Position numbers and translations under genes: made by a program. The notes under the pieces are model-generated. The model had not been told where the DNA came from. It was given only the letters and a program-made list of their open reading frames with translations, and did not search any database. 64,000 nucleotides of DNA, from assembly GCA_040219575.1 (NCBI GenBank), contig JAVJSD010000119.1, forward strand, positions 91,109 through 155,108. The letters are read 5' to 3'. Below, in pieces: positions 18,508-27,552 of this stretch. The number at the start of each line of letters is the position of its first letter. Position 1 is the first letter of the stretch. This stretch comes from JAVJSD01 sp040219575 (lineage in GTDB: Bacteria; Planctomycetota; Planctomycetia; Pirellulales; Pirellulaceae).

Positions 18508-21500
18508 ATGGACAATCTCTTCTATCGCAATCCGCGACTGCTGGCGCTCGCCATCGGTCTGATCGCCGTGGCGGGGCTGTCGTCGTATTACGTCCTGCCG
18601 CGGCTCGAGGACCCGGTGCTCACCGAACGTGTGGCGACGGTGAACACGCGTTTTCCGGGCGCCGGGGCGGATCGTGTCGAGTCGTTGGTGACGGAGAAGA
18701 TTGAGGACGAGCTGCGCGAGATCGAAGAGATCAAGGAGGTCCGCAGCGTCAGCCGCACCGGCATTTCGACGATTACCGTGGAACTGCGCGACGACATATT
18801 CGAATCGGCCGAGGTCTGGTCGCGGGTTCGCGACAAGATCGACGACGCCCGGCTCGAGTTTCCCACCGGCGTGCTGGAGCCCGACTTCGAGATCGCGGAG
18901 GTGAAGGCCTACGCCTCGATCGTGGCGCTCACCTGGACCAGCGACGAGCCGGTCAACTATGCGATTCTGCGGCGGCTGGCCGAGTCGTTGGAAGACAACC
19001 TCCGCGGCCTCCGCGGCACCGACGACGTGGAACTGTTCGGCGATCCGGACGAGGAGATCGCGGTCGAGATCCGACCCGAGCAACTGGCGGCGATCGGCAT
19101 CTCCGCCGAGGACGTGGCGGGGCGCCTGGCGGCGAGCGACGCCAAGGTCGCGTCGGGCGCCTATCGCGGCCGCCAGGGCGATCTGCTGTTGGAAGTGCAG
19201 GGGGAACTCGATTCGATCGCGCGGATCGCCGCCACGCCGATTCACTACGGCGCCGACGGGCGGTTCGTCCGACTGGGCGACATCGCCGAGGTCCACAAAG
19301 GGGTGGCGCAGCCGGCGCGAAGCCTCGCGCTGGTCAGCGGCCGGCCGGCGGTCGTGCTCGGCGCGCTGGTGCAGCCCAGCCGGCGCATCGATCACTGGAG
19401 CGCCGACCTGCGGGCCGCGCTCGACCAGTTCCAGTCGCAACTGCCGCGCGGCGTCGGCCTGGAAACGGTCTTCCAGCAGGACGGCTACGTCGAAGCTCGA
19501 CTGGCGACCCTGCAGTGGAACCTGCTGATCGGGGCGGCCGCGGTGATCGGCGTGATTTTTTTCCTGATGGGATGGCGGTCGGCGCTGGTGGTGGGCGTGG
19601 CGCTGCCGCTCTCTGGATTGATGGTGCTGACCGGCATGCGCGTGCTGGAGATTCCCATGCACCAGATGTCGATCACCGGCCTGATCATCGCCCTGGGGCT
19701 GTTGATCGACAACGCCATCGTGATCGTCGATGAGGTGCAGGAGAAGTTGAAGGAGGGCGTGCCTCCGGGAGAGGCGGTCGGCGCCAGCGTGCGGCACCTG
19801 GCCATTCCGCTGTTGGGTTCGACCGTCACCACGGCGCTCGCCTTCGCGCCGATCGCGCTGATGCCCGGCCCGGCCGGAGAGTTCGTCGGCTCGATCGCCG
19901 TCAGCGTCATCCTGGCGGTGTTCAGCTCGCTGTTGTTGGCGCTGACGGTGATTCCCGCGCTGAGCGTGTTGGGCTCGTCGCTGCCTACGCGCACCGCACA
20001 GCGGCGCTGGTGCAGCGCCGGCTTCTCGCATCCGGCGCTGACGCGCAGTTATCGCTCGGCGCTGAACTTCGTGTTTCGCCGACCGGCGCTCGGCGTCGCG
20101 GTGGGATTGATCTTGCCCGTGGCGGGATTCGGCGTCTCGGCGCTGCTGGACGAGCAGTTCTTTCCGCCGGCCGATCGCGATCAATTCCAGATCGAGGTCG
20201 AACTGCCGGCCCAGGCGTCGCTGGCGGCGACGATTGGAACGGCCGAGCGGATGCGTGAACTGGCGCTGCGGCACGACCGCGTGCAGCGCGTCGACTTCTT
20301 CCTCGGCGAGAGCGCGCCGTCGTTTTACTACAACGTGATCGCCAAACGGCAGGGGACGGCGAACTACGCCCAGGCGCTGGTGCAGATCGACACGGCCGAA
20401 GGGGCGCGGGATGTGATCAAGACGCTGCAGGCGGAGTTCGACGGCGAGTTTCCCGGCGCCCGCGTGCTGGTGCGGCAATTGGAGCAAGGGCCGCCGTTCG
20501 ACGCGCCCATCGAAGTCCGGTTGTTCGGTCCCGACCTCGACCGACTGCGCGACTTGGGGCGACAGGTCCGCGGCGTGCTGGCCGCCACGCCCGAGGTGAT
20601 TCACACCAAGGCCGACCTGAACGAAACCCTGCCGGAGCTCTCGCTGCGCGTGGACGAAGAGGAGGCGCGGCTGGCGGGGCTCGACCATCGGGCGATCGCC
20701 CGGCAACTCGACGCCGCGTTGGAAGGCGCGGTGGGGGGCTCGGTGTTGGAAGCCACCGAGGAGTTGCCGGTTCGGGTGCGGCTGTCGTCGGCCCAGCGCG
20801 GCGACTGGGACCGCATCGCCTCGTTGGACGTGTTGCCGTCGCAGGCCGACGCCGCCGGCCGGCGCTCGAGCATTCCGCTGGCCGCGTTGGCGGAAGTCGA
20901 ACTGAAGCCGGAAGACGCCGCCATCCCGCGGATGAACGGACGACGGATGAACGAGGTTCAGGCGTACATCACGACCGGCGTGTTGCCGTCGCAGGTGCTG
21001 GGCGGATTTCAAGATCGCCTGGACGCCAGCGACTTCCAACTCCCCGCCGGCTACTCGCTGGAACTGGGCGGGGAGACGGCCAAACGCGACGACGCGGTGG
21101 GCAACTTGATGTCGAGCGTCAGCATCCTGCTGACGCTGATGGTCGCCACGCTCGTGCTTTCGTTCCGTTCGTTTCGCATGGCCAGCCTGATCGGCCTGGT
21201 GGCCGTGCTTTCCGTCGGCCTGGGCCTCGGCTCGTTGTGGCTGTTCGGCTATCCGTTCGGCTTCATGGCGATCATCGGCACGATGGGACTGATCGGCGTG
21301 GCGATCAACGATTCGATCGTGGTGTTGGCGGCGCTGCGCGAGGACGAACGGGCCAGCCGCGGCGATCCCGAGGCGGTGACCGAGGTGATCGTCCGCTGCT
21401 CGCGGCATGTGATCGCCACCACGCTGACGACGATGGTCGGTTTCGCGCCGCTGATTCTCGACGGCGGCGGCTTCTGGCCGCCGCTGGCGGTGTCGATCGC

Positions 21501-21681
21501 CGGCGGTGTCGGCGGCGCGACGCTGCTGGCGCTGCTGCTCATTCCCTCGGCCTACATCCTCGTCATGTGCCGGCGCTGCCCGCTGACTTCCCACACGGAG
21601 TCGCCATCGCTCGAAGTCGATTCACCGCGCGGCCGAGAAACGGGCCGTCCGCAGACCGAACCGGCTCTGGCGGGGGCGTAG
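18508..21681 (+). CDS. RND-family efflux transporter permease
   Basis: A 1057-residue inner-membrane pump of the AcrB/HAE1-like superfamily, driven by the proton gradient. It opens with MDNLFYRNPRLLALAIGLIA (TM1) and then a porter domain (NTRFPGAGADRVESLVTEKIEDELREIEEIKEV). The first TM bundle contains LIIALGLLIDNAIVIVDEVQ, in which the first of the two classical Asp residues of TM4 is kept and the second is Asn. The second porter repeat and the second TM bundle (FGFMAIIGTMGLIGVAINDSIVVLAAL) follow. The length is typical. With the TetR and MFP genes upstream it forms a complete regulated drug or metabolite efflux unit apart from the outer-membrane channel. Confidence 0.94.
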   Translation: MDNLFYRNPRLLALAIGLIAVAGLSSYYVLPRLEDPVLTERVATVNTRFPGAGADRVESLVTEKIEDELREIEEIKEVRSVSRTGISTITVELRDDIFESAEVWSRVRDKIDDARLEFPTGVLEPDFEIAEVKAYASIVALTWTSDEPVNYAILRRLAESLEDNLRGLRGTDDVELFGDPDEEIAVEIRPEQLAAIGISAEDVAGRLAASDAKVASGAYRGRQGDLLLEVQGELDSIARIAATPIHYGADGRFVRLGDIAEVHKGVAQPARSLALVSGRPAVVLGALVQPSRRIDHWSADLRAALDQFQSQLPRGVGLETVFQQDGYVEARLATLQWNLLIGAAAVIGVIFFLMGWRSALVVGVALPLSGLMVLTGMRVLEIPMHQMSITGLIIALGLLIDNAIVIVDEVQEKLKEGVPPGEAVGASVRHLAIPLLGSTVTTALAFAPIALMPGPAGEFVGSIAVSVILAVFSSLLLALTVIPALSVLGSSLPTRTAQRRWCSAGFSHPALTRSYRSALNFVFRRPALGVAVGLILPVAGFGVSALLDEQFFPPADRDQFQIEVELPAQASLAATIGTAERMRELALRHDRVQRVDFFLGESAPSFYYNVIAKRQGTANYAQALVQIDTAEGARDVIKTLQAEFDGEFPGARVLVRQLEQGPPFDAPIEVRLFGPDLDRLRDLGRQVRGVLAATPEVIHTKADLNETLPELSLRVDEEEARLAGLDHRAIARQLDAALEGAVGGSVLEATEELPVRVRLSSAQRGDWDRIASLDVLPSQADAAGRRSSIPLAALAEVELKPEDAAIPRMNGRRMNEVQAYITTGVLPSQVLGGFQDRLDASDFQLPAGYSLELGGETAKRDDAVGNLMSSVSILLTLMVATLVLSFRSFRMASLIGLVAVLSVGLGLGSLWLFGYPFGFMAIIGTMGLIGVAINDSIVVLAALREDERASRGDPEAVTEVIVRCSRHVIATTLTTMVGFAPLILDGGGFWPPLAVSIAGGVGGATLLALLLIPSAYILVMCRRCPLTSHTESPSLEVDSPRGRETGRPQTEPALAGA

Positions 21682-21758
21682 CCGACGTCCGTCGCTTCCC
21701 CTGGTTTGGGAGCCCCGCAGGAAACACCGCTCGGGGCAGCCGGAACCAAATGACACAG

Positions 21759-21851
21759 GCAGGTGAACCGCTGATGAACGCTAATGAAACGCTAATCGAG
21801 TCGATTCAAGTCCATTAGCGTCGGATTAGCGTTCATCAGCGGTTCGCCTGC
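21759..21851. repeat. Family B hairpin repeat, copy 2 (best-preserved)
   Basis: 27-base arms at 21759-21785 and 21825-21851 differ at one position; the left arm includes GAACCGCTGATGAACGCTAA. The centre contains a second pair of GCTAAT / ATTAGC. It fills part of the 402-base gap after the RND gene. Confidence 0.9.
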
Positions 21852-21920
21852 CTTCTGTTTCTCGGCTGTTTCTTTCACGGTTTGCCAAATCAAGAAGCAA
21901 AGCAAAGCGCTTCTTAAATA

Positions 21921-22020
21921 TCTGCGGAAATCGGCGTCATCTGCGGACTCCCCGAAAATCTGCGGACTCCCCGAAAATCTGCGGACTCCCCGAAAATCTG
22001 CGGACTCCCCGGACTCCCCA
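21921..22020. repeat. 19-bp tandem array of CTGCGGACTCCCCGAAAAT
   Basis: Three full units start at 21941, 21960 and 21979, with a partial fourth at 21998. The array is preceded by the family F text TCTGCGGAAATCGGCGTCAT. The units are nearly identical, which indicates recent expansion. It has no CRISPR-like spacer diversity. Confidence 0.9.
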
Positions 22021-22083
22021 AAAAGGCGCGCGGCCGGCGCGACTTTCGAACGGTTGTTGAAAGTTTGTTGAACGCCGCCGGCG

Positions 22084-24006
22084 TCAGGGTTGCTTGGCGA
22101 TCGGGATGCGGCCGACGCGGCGGAGGACGCGGGTGACGACGTTGATGTAGAAGTACGTCTCCAACGCGTTCAGCCGATCGCCCAGGTCGCGGGTGCTGCC
22201 GACGCGGGCCATCTCGTACAGCTGCGCGCAGGTGGTGATGTCGACGCCGTTGTCTTCCAGCAGGGCGATGTTTCGGGCGGCCTCCTGCTCGGATTGCTCC
22301 AGCCATTCGCTGAAGGTCAGCTCGCGGCCGACCGACACGATCTGATTTTCCTCGTCGAGTTGGGCGCTGAGCGAATAGTATTTGGCGATCAACATCGAAG
22401 AGCGGGAGTAGATGTACAAACTCGACGCCAGGTAGGCGTAGGCCAACTGCGGGCCGTCGCCGAAGTACGTCTGAAGATTGGGAACGACGTTCGTTTGGGC
22501 GTTGGTCAGCAAGGCGTAGTAGGGATCCGTCGTCGTAAGCTCGCGGGCGAAGACCTCCGCCGTCTGTCCGTTTCGCTTGGCTTGATTACTGACGTAGATC
22601 GCATCGAAGGCGCTGAGGTTGGCGTCGGCCGCGCGTCGATAGAACGTCGCCATTTCGAGGACCGGCGTGTGATCGGGAATGGGCGTCCCCTCGTACTCTT
22701 CAACCAGTTCGAGGCAATCGAGCGCCACCTTGCAGTCGGTCCAGGCCATGATCTGCCAACCGGCCGCATCGAGGGCTCGAACGGTGGCCCACTCGGTCTC
22801 CTCGGCGGGCAGACTGGCCAGATCTCGCTGGGCCAGTTTCTGGAAGGCGATGGCCTCGAAAAACGCGTCGCAGGCGGAGATGTACATCGCCAATTGATTC
22901 AGCGTTGTGGGCTCGGTGTCGCGGAATCGCTCGGCCACCCGTTGGATTTCCAGCTCCAGCCATTCGTTGTTGCGCAGCCGCGACACGGCGCCTCGATAGC
23001 CGCCTTGATTGTACGACTGGACGCATCGTCCGGCCTCGAGGGAGATGTACACGTTCATCGCGGCCCACACCACATCGCTATAAGCGGCGGCGATCCGCCC
23101 TTCGTTGTTCAAGCCGTTCGCCAAATCCACCGACTTGCTGGCTTCTTCGCGAAAGGAATTGGTGAATTCGCTGCGGGCGTGGTCCGGAAGCGTGTTGTAC
23201 TTCTGCAGCCCCTTCTGGATCAGCGGAACCCAATTGGCAATGCGTTTCGATAACAAGTCGTTGCTGGCGGCCGGAACACGCGGATGATCGGCTCGGCCCG
23301 GACGCGGCAGTTCGTTGCCGGTGAGGAGTTTGTAGGCCTGGTAGATGTCGAGCACGGGCCGCACCTCCACGCCGAGTGAGCGTCCCTTCTCGACGAGGTC
23401 GACCGGCCGCTCGAGATTGTCGTCGAAGTCGCGGCGGATGCCGGCGGGAATCAGCACCAGCTTCTTGCCGGCGGCCGCGGCGCCTTCGATCTTGTGCGCG
23501 ATGCCGCCGACCGGGCCGATGAAGCCGTCGGGATTGATGGTGCCGGTCATGGCCGCGTCTTCGCGAACGTCGTCGCCGCGCGCGGCGGCCAGCACGCCCA
23601 CCGTCATCAATCCGCCGGCGCTGGGACCGTCGATCCGCCCTTGCACATCGAAGGAGACCTGCACCGTGCGGGGATCGAAGTCGGTCAACTGGGCCGCCAC
23701 GACCACCGCCATCCAACCCGCCGACTGCCACATATCGCCCGAACCACCGACCTGCGAGTCGAAGAAGCCGACCCGCACGCGGCCCGGCTCCGCGCCGCCG
23801 ACGGTGATCTCCATCGGCAGGCAACTCCCCACGGCGCGGCCTTCCGCGTTCGTGCCAAAGAACAACGGGCTGACTTCGACCGTTCGTCGCGGCAGACGCG
23901 CCGCGCCGGGGCCGATGACTTGGGCGCCTAGCTGGTCGATGCCGAGCAAAGAAAGCGCGAGAACGAAAACAACGCGGAAACGCGTCAACGGTGAATTCTT
24001 CAGCAT
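22084..24006 (-). CDS. Exported protein with a Lon-type (S16) protease domain and no AAA+ domain
   Basis: Encodes 640 residues from ATG 24006; the open frame continues upstream only as a shadow of the next gene. An N-terminal signal sequence is present (RFRVVFVLALSLLGIDQLGAQ). Residues 45-210 are a Lon protease domain with the catalytic dyad intact: Ser129 in DGPSAGGLMTVGVLAA and Lys172 in GPVGGIAHKIEGAAAAG. The Ser-Lys spacing of 43 equals that of E. coli Lon (679/722). The remaining 400 residues are helical and uncharacterised (DIYQAYKLLTGNELP onward). There is neither an ATPase nor a PDZ domain, so this is an ATP-independent protease probably acting outside the cytoplasm. Confidence 0.85.
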   Translation of the reverse strand: MLKNSPLTRFRVVFVLALSLLGIDQLGAQVIGPGAARLPRRTVEVSPLFFGTNAEGRAVGSCLPMEITVGGAEPGRVRVGFFDSQVGGSGDMWQSAGWMAVVVAAQLTDFDPRTVQVSFDVQGRIDGPSAGGLMTVGVLAAARGDDVREDAAMTGTINPDGFIGPVGGIAHKIEGAAAAGKKLVLIPAGIRRDFDDNLERPVDLVEKGRSLGVEVRPVLDIYQAYKLLTGNELPRPGRADHPRVPAASNDLLSKRIANWVPLIQKGLQKYNTLPDHARSEFTNSFREEASKSVDLANGLNNEGRIAAAYSDVVWAAMNVYISLEAGRCVQSYNQGGYRGAVSRLRNNEWLELEIQRVAERFRDTEPTTLNQLAMYISACDAFFEAIAFQKLAQRDLASLPAEETEWATVRALDAAGWQIMAWTDCKVALDCLELVEEYEGTPIPDHTPVLEMATFYRRAADANLSAFDAIYVSNQAKRNGQTAEVFARELTTTDPYYALLTNAQTNVVPNLQTYFGDGPQLAYAYLASSLYIYSRSSMLIAKYYSLSAQLDEENQIVSVGRELTFSEWLEQSEQEAARNIALLEDNGVDITTCAQLYEMARVGSTRDLGDRLNALETYFYINVVTRVLRRVGRIPIAKQP

Positions 24007-24118
24007 AGTAGCAACTCTCGTTCGATTTGTTGGTCGTGCGATTCTCGACGGGATTCCGCGGCCGCCACGATTATAACTCCCCATTCTCCTCATTCGAGGG
24101 GCCTCGGGCGTCGCGGTG

Positions 24119-25042
24119 CTATTCGACCGACGCTGCGTCGTCGAAGGGCCCGGGGCGTTCGAAAGCAAATCCCGTCCCTTGCGACTTCGCCAGGTACATC
24201 GCCCGGTCGGCCGCCTGAATCGTCTCGGCGAGCGATCGCTGGACGGCGCCGGAAGCCGCGATGCCGATGCTGGCCGAGATCGTCCACGTCCGGCCCCCGC
24301 CTTCGATCGGCTGAGCGATTGTCTCCCCGATCCGGGCCGCGACGGCTTCCACTTGCGAATGCGTGCCGAGTCCCTCGATGACCACCACGAATTCGTCGCC
24401 GCCGTAACGTCCCACGAAATCGCCGGGACGCAGACAATCGGCGAGCCGGCGGGCGATGCCGCGCAGAATCTCGTCTCCCACCAGATGGCCCGCCGCGTCG
24501 TTGACCGCCTTGAAATCATTCAGATCGATGAACAGCAACACGCTATCGGCGGGCAGTTGGATATCGCCAGAAACATCGTCCGCCGCCGCGTAGCGACTTC
24601 GCAGCGCACGTCGACTGGAAAGCCCCGTGAGTTCGTCACACGCTTCGGGCGGGGGTTGGCTTTGATCGGGACTGCAATTCGAAACGCCGATCCACAGCCG
24701 GCGTCCCGGGATGTCGTGGGGAAAAAATCGGAACTCCAGGGATGGGCGTCCGTATGCTTGTGGCTGCATTGGCAACCGCGGCGGCGGTTCGCCGCTTCCC
24801 GACGGAGCGTCCGCGATCCCACGAATCCCCTCCCAAATCGCCCCGGGTAGCTTCGCTTCGATATCGCTGAGTGAATCCGATTCCGCCGCTCCCAGCCAGC
24901 GACGCGCCGCCCGGTTGAGGGTGACTAAGGCTTTCTGTTTGGCGTCGACGATCAAAACCGCCTGGTCGACGCGATCTAGCGCCGCTGCGAGCAGGGGAGC
25001 ATCGAGGTGGGCGTCGGTCGCCGGGCAGGGATCTTCGCGCAT
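24119..25042 (-). CDS. Diguanylate cyclase with an N-terminal PAS-like domain
   Basis: Encodes 307 residues from ATG 25042. The N-terminal 130 residues resemble a PAS fold (ALDRVDQAVLIVDAKQKALV then TLNRAARRWLG). The GGDEF domain begins at DELTGLSSRRAL. Its active site GGDEF (residues 214-218) is intact, and an RxxD inhibitory site (RPGD, residues 205-208) stands five residues before it, so c-di-GMP feedback control is expected. There is no membrane segment, so the input is probably cytosolic. It lies divergently upstream of the exopolysaccharide module and may control that process through c-di-GMP. Confidence 0.92.
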   Translation of the reverse strand: MREDPCPATDAHLDAPLLAAALDRVDQAVLIVDAKQKALVTLNRAARRWLGAAESDSLSDIEAKLPGAIWEGIRGIADAPSGSGEPPPRLPMQPQAYGRPSLEFRFFPHDIPGRRLWIGVSNCSPDQSQPPPEACDELTGLSSRRALRSRYAAADDVSGDIQLPADSVLLFIDLNDFKAVNDAAGHLVGDEILRGIARRLADCLRPGDFVGRYGGDEFVVVIEGLGTHSQVEAVAARIGETIAQPIEGGGRTWTISASIGIAASGAVQRSLAETIQAADRAMYLAKSQGTGFAFERPGPFDDAASVE

Positions 25043-25297
25043 GCTTGCTTGGGGCTCGCTGGAGGGTGTACGTCCAGGGATCACTTTATCGTGAATTGCC
25101 TCATTGCAGGGGGGATGGGGTGTCGAACGGTGAACGGATGCACGCAAATCGTTAAATAAAAATAAGTTGCGGCGATTAACCGCAGTCTATCCTAGACTTC
25201 CTATTTTCACCAAATACACTAAAACCTATAACGCCGGCCCTCCAGGCTCAACCGGCATGCACCGCATCACACCCCCGCGCCCCTCGGGAGTCCTCTC

Positions 25298-26830
25298 ATG
25301 TCGCAAGCGAAACGCTTGTCGCTTTCGCCGATGGATTTGGCTCGCGCACTGATTCGTCACAAGGGAAAGGCCTTTCTGTTCTTCCTGCTGGTGATGAGCG
25401 GCGCGGTGGCGGCGATCCTGCTGATGCAGCCGCGATACATGTCGGAGGCGAAGCTGTTCGTGCGTCTGGGGCGTGAAAGTGTGACGCTCGATCCGACGGC
25501 CACGACAGGGCAAACGGTCAGCATCTCCGAATCGCGGGAAGTGGAAATCAATTCGATCATCGAAATCCTGCGGAGCCGCGCGGTCGCCGAGAAGGTGGTC
25601 GAGAAGCTGACGCCCGAGCGCATTCTCGGCGGCAAACCTTCAACCGCGGCGGTCACGACCGTCTCGCTGCCCGCCGATGCGGCGCCTTCAGTGACAAGCG
25701 TCTCCAAAGCAAAACTGCAGGAAGACGCCGTGACGGAAGTCGACGATTCGCTGCAGGTTTACGCCCCCAAGCGAACGACGGTCATCTCGCTGGCCTACGA
25801 GGCCGACTCGCCCGAACTGGCCCAACTGGTCACCAACACCGTGATCGAAGTGTACCTGTCCGAGCACGCGCGAATCCATCGTACGGCGGGTTCCCATGAC
25901 TTCTTCGTCGAGCAGGAAAAGTTGCTGCGCGAGAAACTCGACCGGGCGAACGCCGATCTGCGTGACGCCAAGAACGAAACGGGGCTCGGTTCGATCGAAG
26001 GCCGCCGGGAGACCCTGCAGGCGATGTTGGGGAGCATCGAGTCGCAGATCGCCACCACCGAGGGCGAAGTCGCCGCGGCCCGCGCGAAATCGACGCGGCT
26101 CGACGAGACCGTGACGCTGCTGCCGCAACGCATGAACGTGCAAGAGGTCACCGGCATCGCCAATGCGGCGGCCGATCGGATGCGAGAAATCCTCTACCAG
26201 CTCGAACTCGAGGAGCGCGACCTGCGTTCGAAGTACACCGACGATCACCCGCAGGTCGTCGCCAAGCGCCAGCAGTTGGAGGAAGCGCGACGCATTCACT
26301 CCGATCAGGCGCCGGAGCGCAAGGAGAACACCAACGCCGTCAACCCAAACCGGCAGCAGCTCGAGTTCCAATTGCTGGCCGAGCAAGCGGTCAGCGCCTC
26401 GCTGTTGGCGAAGCTCGACGAGCTGAAGACGCAGCGCGACCTGGTGCTCGACGAATTGAAATCGCTCAACCACGCCGAGATCAAGATTCACGATCTGGAG
26501 CGCGAATCGCAATTGCTCGACGCGAACTATCGCAGCTACGCGGAGAAGCTGGAGCAGGCCCGCATCGACGACGCCCTGGAGCAGGTCCGCATCTCGAATG
26601 TGAATGTGGTGCAGGAAGCCAGCTACATGGCCGACCCGGTCAAGCCGCAGAAGGCGTTGATCCTGGCGCTCGGGCTGGCGGTGGCGATGTTCGGCACGCT
26701 GACGATCGCCCTGTCGGCCGACTACCTCGATCCCTCGTTGCGGAGCAGCGACGAGGTGGAAGAGCAACTCGAGCTTCCCGTGTTGGTGTCGGTGCCTCGC
26801 GTGTCGGGGCGTGGGGCCTTGATCAGTTAG
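25298..26830 (+). CDS. GumC/Wzz-family polysaccharide chain-length and export protein
   Basis: A 510-residue inner-membrane polysaccharide co-polymerase. The first transmembrane helix is KAFLFFLLVMSGAVAAILLM (residues about 27-46), followed by the Wzz domain (PRYMSEAKLFVRLGRESVTL). A long periplasmic coiled coil spans residues 190-440. The second transmembrane helix, KALILALGLAVAMFGTLTIA, lies near residue 460. A short cytosolic tail with DPSLRSSDEVEEQLELPVLVSVPRV follows, the usual link to a BY-kinase. The kinase is not fused here but encoded next. It starts a four-gene run with the genes at 26911, 27553 and 28788. Confidence 0.92.
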   Translation: MSQAKRLSLSPMDLARALIRHKGKAFLFFLLVMSGAVAAILLMQPRYMSEAKLFVRLGRESVTLDPTATTGQTVSISESREVEINSIIEILRSRAVAEKVVEKLTPERILGGKPSTAAVTTVSLPADAAPSVTSVSKAKLQEDAVTEVDDSLQVYAPKRTTVISLAYEADSPELAQLVTNTVIEVYLSEHARIHRTAGSHDFFVEQEKLLREKLDRANADLRDAKNETGLGSIEGRRETLQAMLGSIESQIATTEGEVAAARAKSTRLDETVTLLPQRMNVQEVTGIANAAADRMREILYQLELEERDLRSKYTDDHPQVVAKRQQLEEARRIHSDQAPERKENTNAVNPNRQQLEFQLLAEQAVSASLLAKLDELKTQRDLVLDELKSLNHAEIKIHDLERESQLLDANYRSYAEKLEQARIDDALEQVRISNVNVVQEASYMADPVKPQKALILALGLAVAMFGTLTIALSADYLDPSLRSSDEVEEQLELPVLVSVPRVSGRGALIS

Positions 26831-26910
26831 AAACACTCCACCGGCGGACGAGCAGCGGAACAGCCGTCGTCGGTCCAACTCCTCCCCCAGTACTCTCGAA
26901 GCGAGGCGCC

Positions 26911-27549
26911 ATGATTCGGCAAACGACAACGCCCTCCGCGGCCAGCGCGCCGCGGCATCGACTGAGCGGCCATTACGAGGCGCTGTTTCGGCAGTTGCGT
27001 TTTCTCCAGGGAGGCGCAGCGCCGCCCCGCACGGTCGGCGTCACCAGTTGCAAGTCGGGCGAGGGGGTCAGCACGGTGGCGGTGAATCTGGCGATCTGCG
27101 GAGCCGGCAGTGGTTGCCGCATTCTGCTGGTCGACGCCAACACCATGTCGCCCTCGCTGGCGCGGACGTTGCTGGTCGCGCCGCGGCCCGGTCTGGCCGA
27201 CCTGCTTTCCGGCGAGGCCGCCCTCGAGGAGTGCATCCGACCGACGACGACCGAGCGGCTCTCGATCCTGCCCGCCGGTCCGCTGTCGGCCGCCGACCGG
27301 GCCGACTTCGATTGGTCGCGTCTGGAGGAGATCATCGCCCAGGTTTCCTCCGATTACGAACTGGTGATTTTCGATCTGCCGCCGGTCGAGGCCTTGAGCC
27401 CCTGCCTGGTGGTGGCGTCCTTGCTGGACGGCGTATTGCTGGTGGTCGAGGCCGAACGCACGGGGAGCGACGCGGCGCTGCGCAGCAAACGTCAACTCTG
27501 CGCGGCCGACGCCAAAATGCTGGGCGTGGTGCTGAACAAGGGCCGCTAG
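26911..27549 (+). CDS. BY-kinase-like (CpsD/Wzc-type) ATPase with a broken Walker A
   Basis: A 212-residue partner of the GumC protein. Walker A reads CKSGEGVST (residues 47-55): the signature Lys48 is kept, but the usual Lys before Ser-Thr is Val53. Walker A' is ILLVDANTMSPSL (in place of the usual DxR motif), and Walker B is LVIFDLPPV. There is no Tyr cluster at the C-terminus (it ends AKMLGVVLNKGR). With no P-loop Lys and no tyrosine tail, kinase activity is doubtful and a structural role in the secretion complex is likelier. Four bases separate it from the next gene. Confidence 0.85.
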   Translation: MIRQTTTPSAASAPRHRLSGHYEALFRQLRFLQGGAAPPRTVGVTSCKSGEGVSTVAVNLAICGAGSGCRILLVDANTMSPSLARTLLVAPRPGLADLLSGEAALEECIRPTTTERLSILPAGPLSAADRADFDWSRLEEIIAQVSSDYELVIFDLPPVEALSPCLVVASLLDGVLLVVEAERTGSDAALRSKRQLCAADAKMLGVVLNKGR

Positions 27550-27552
27550 TCG

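Noticed and set aside
18451..21594. A 1047-residue antisense open frame over the RND gene
   Set aside because: Extremely Arg/Gln/His-rich shadow of the pump gene; the RND motifs are unmistakable on the plus strand.
21921..22020. CRISPR array
   Set aside because: The repeats are directly tandem with no variable spacers and no cas gene is nearby.
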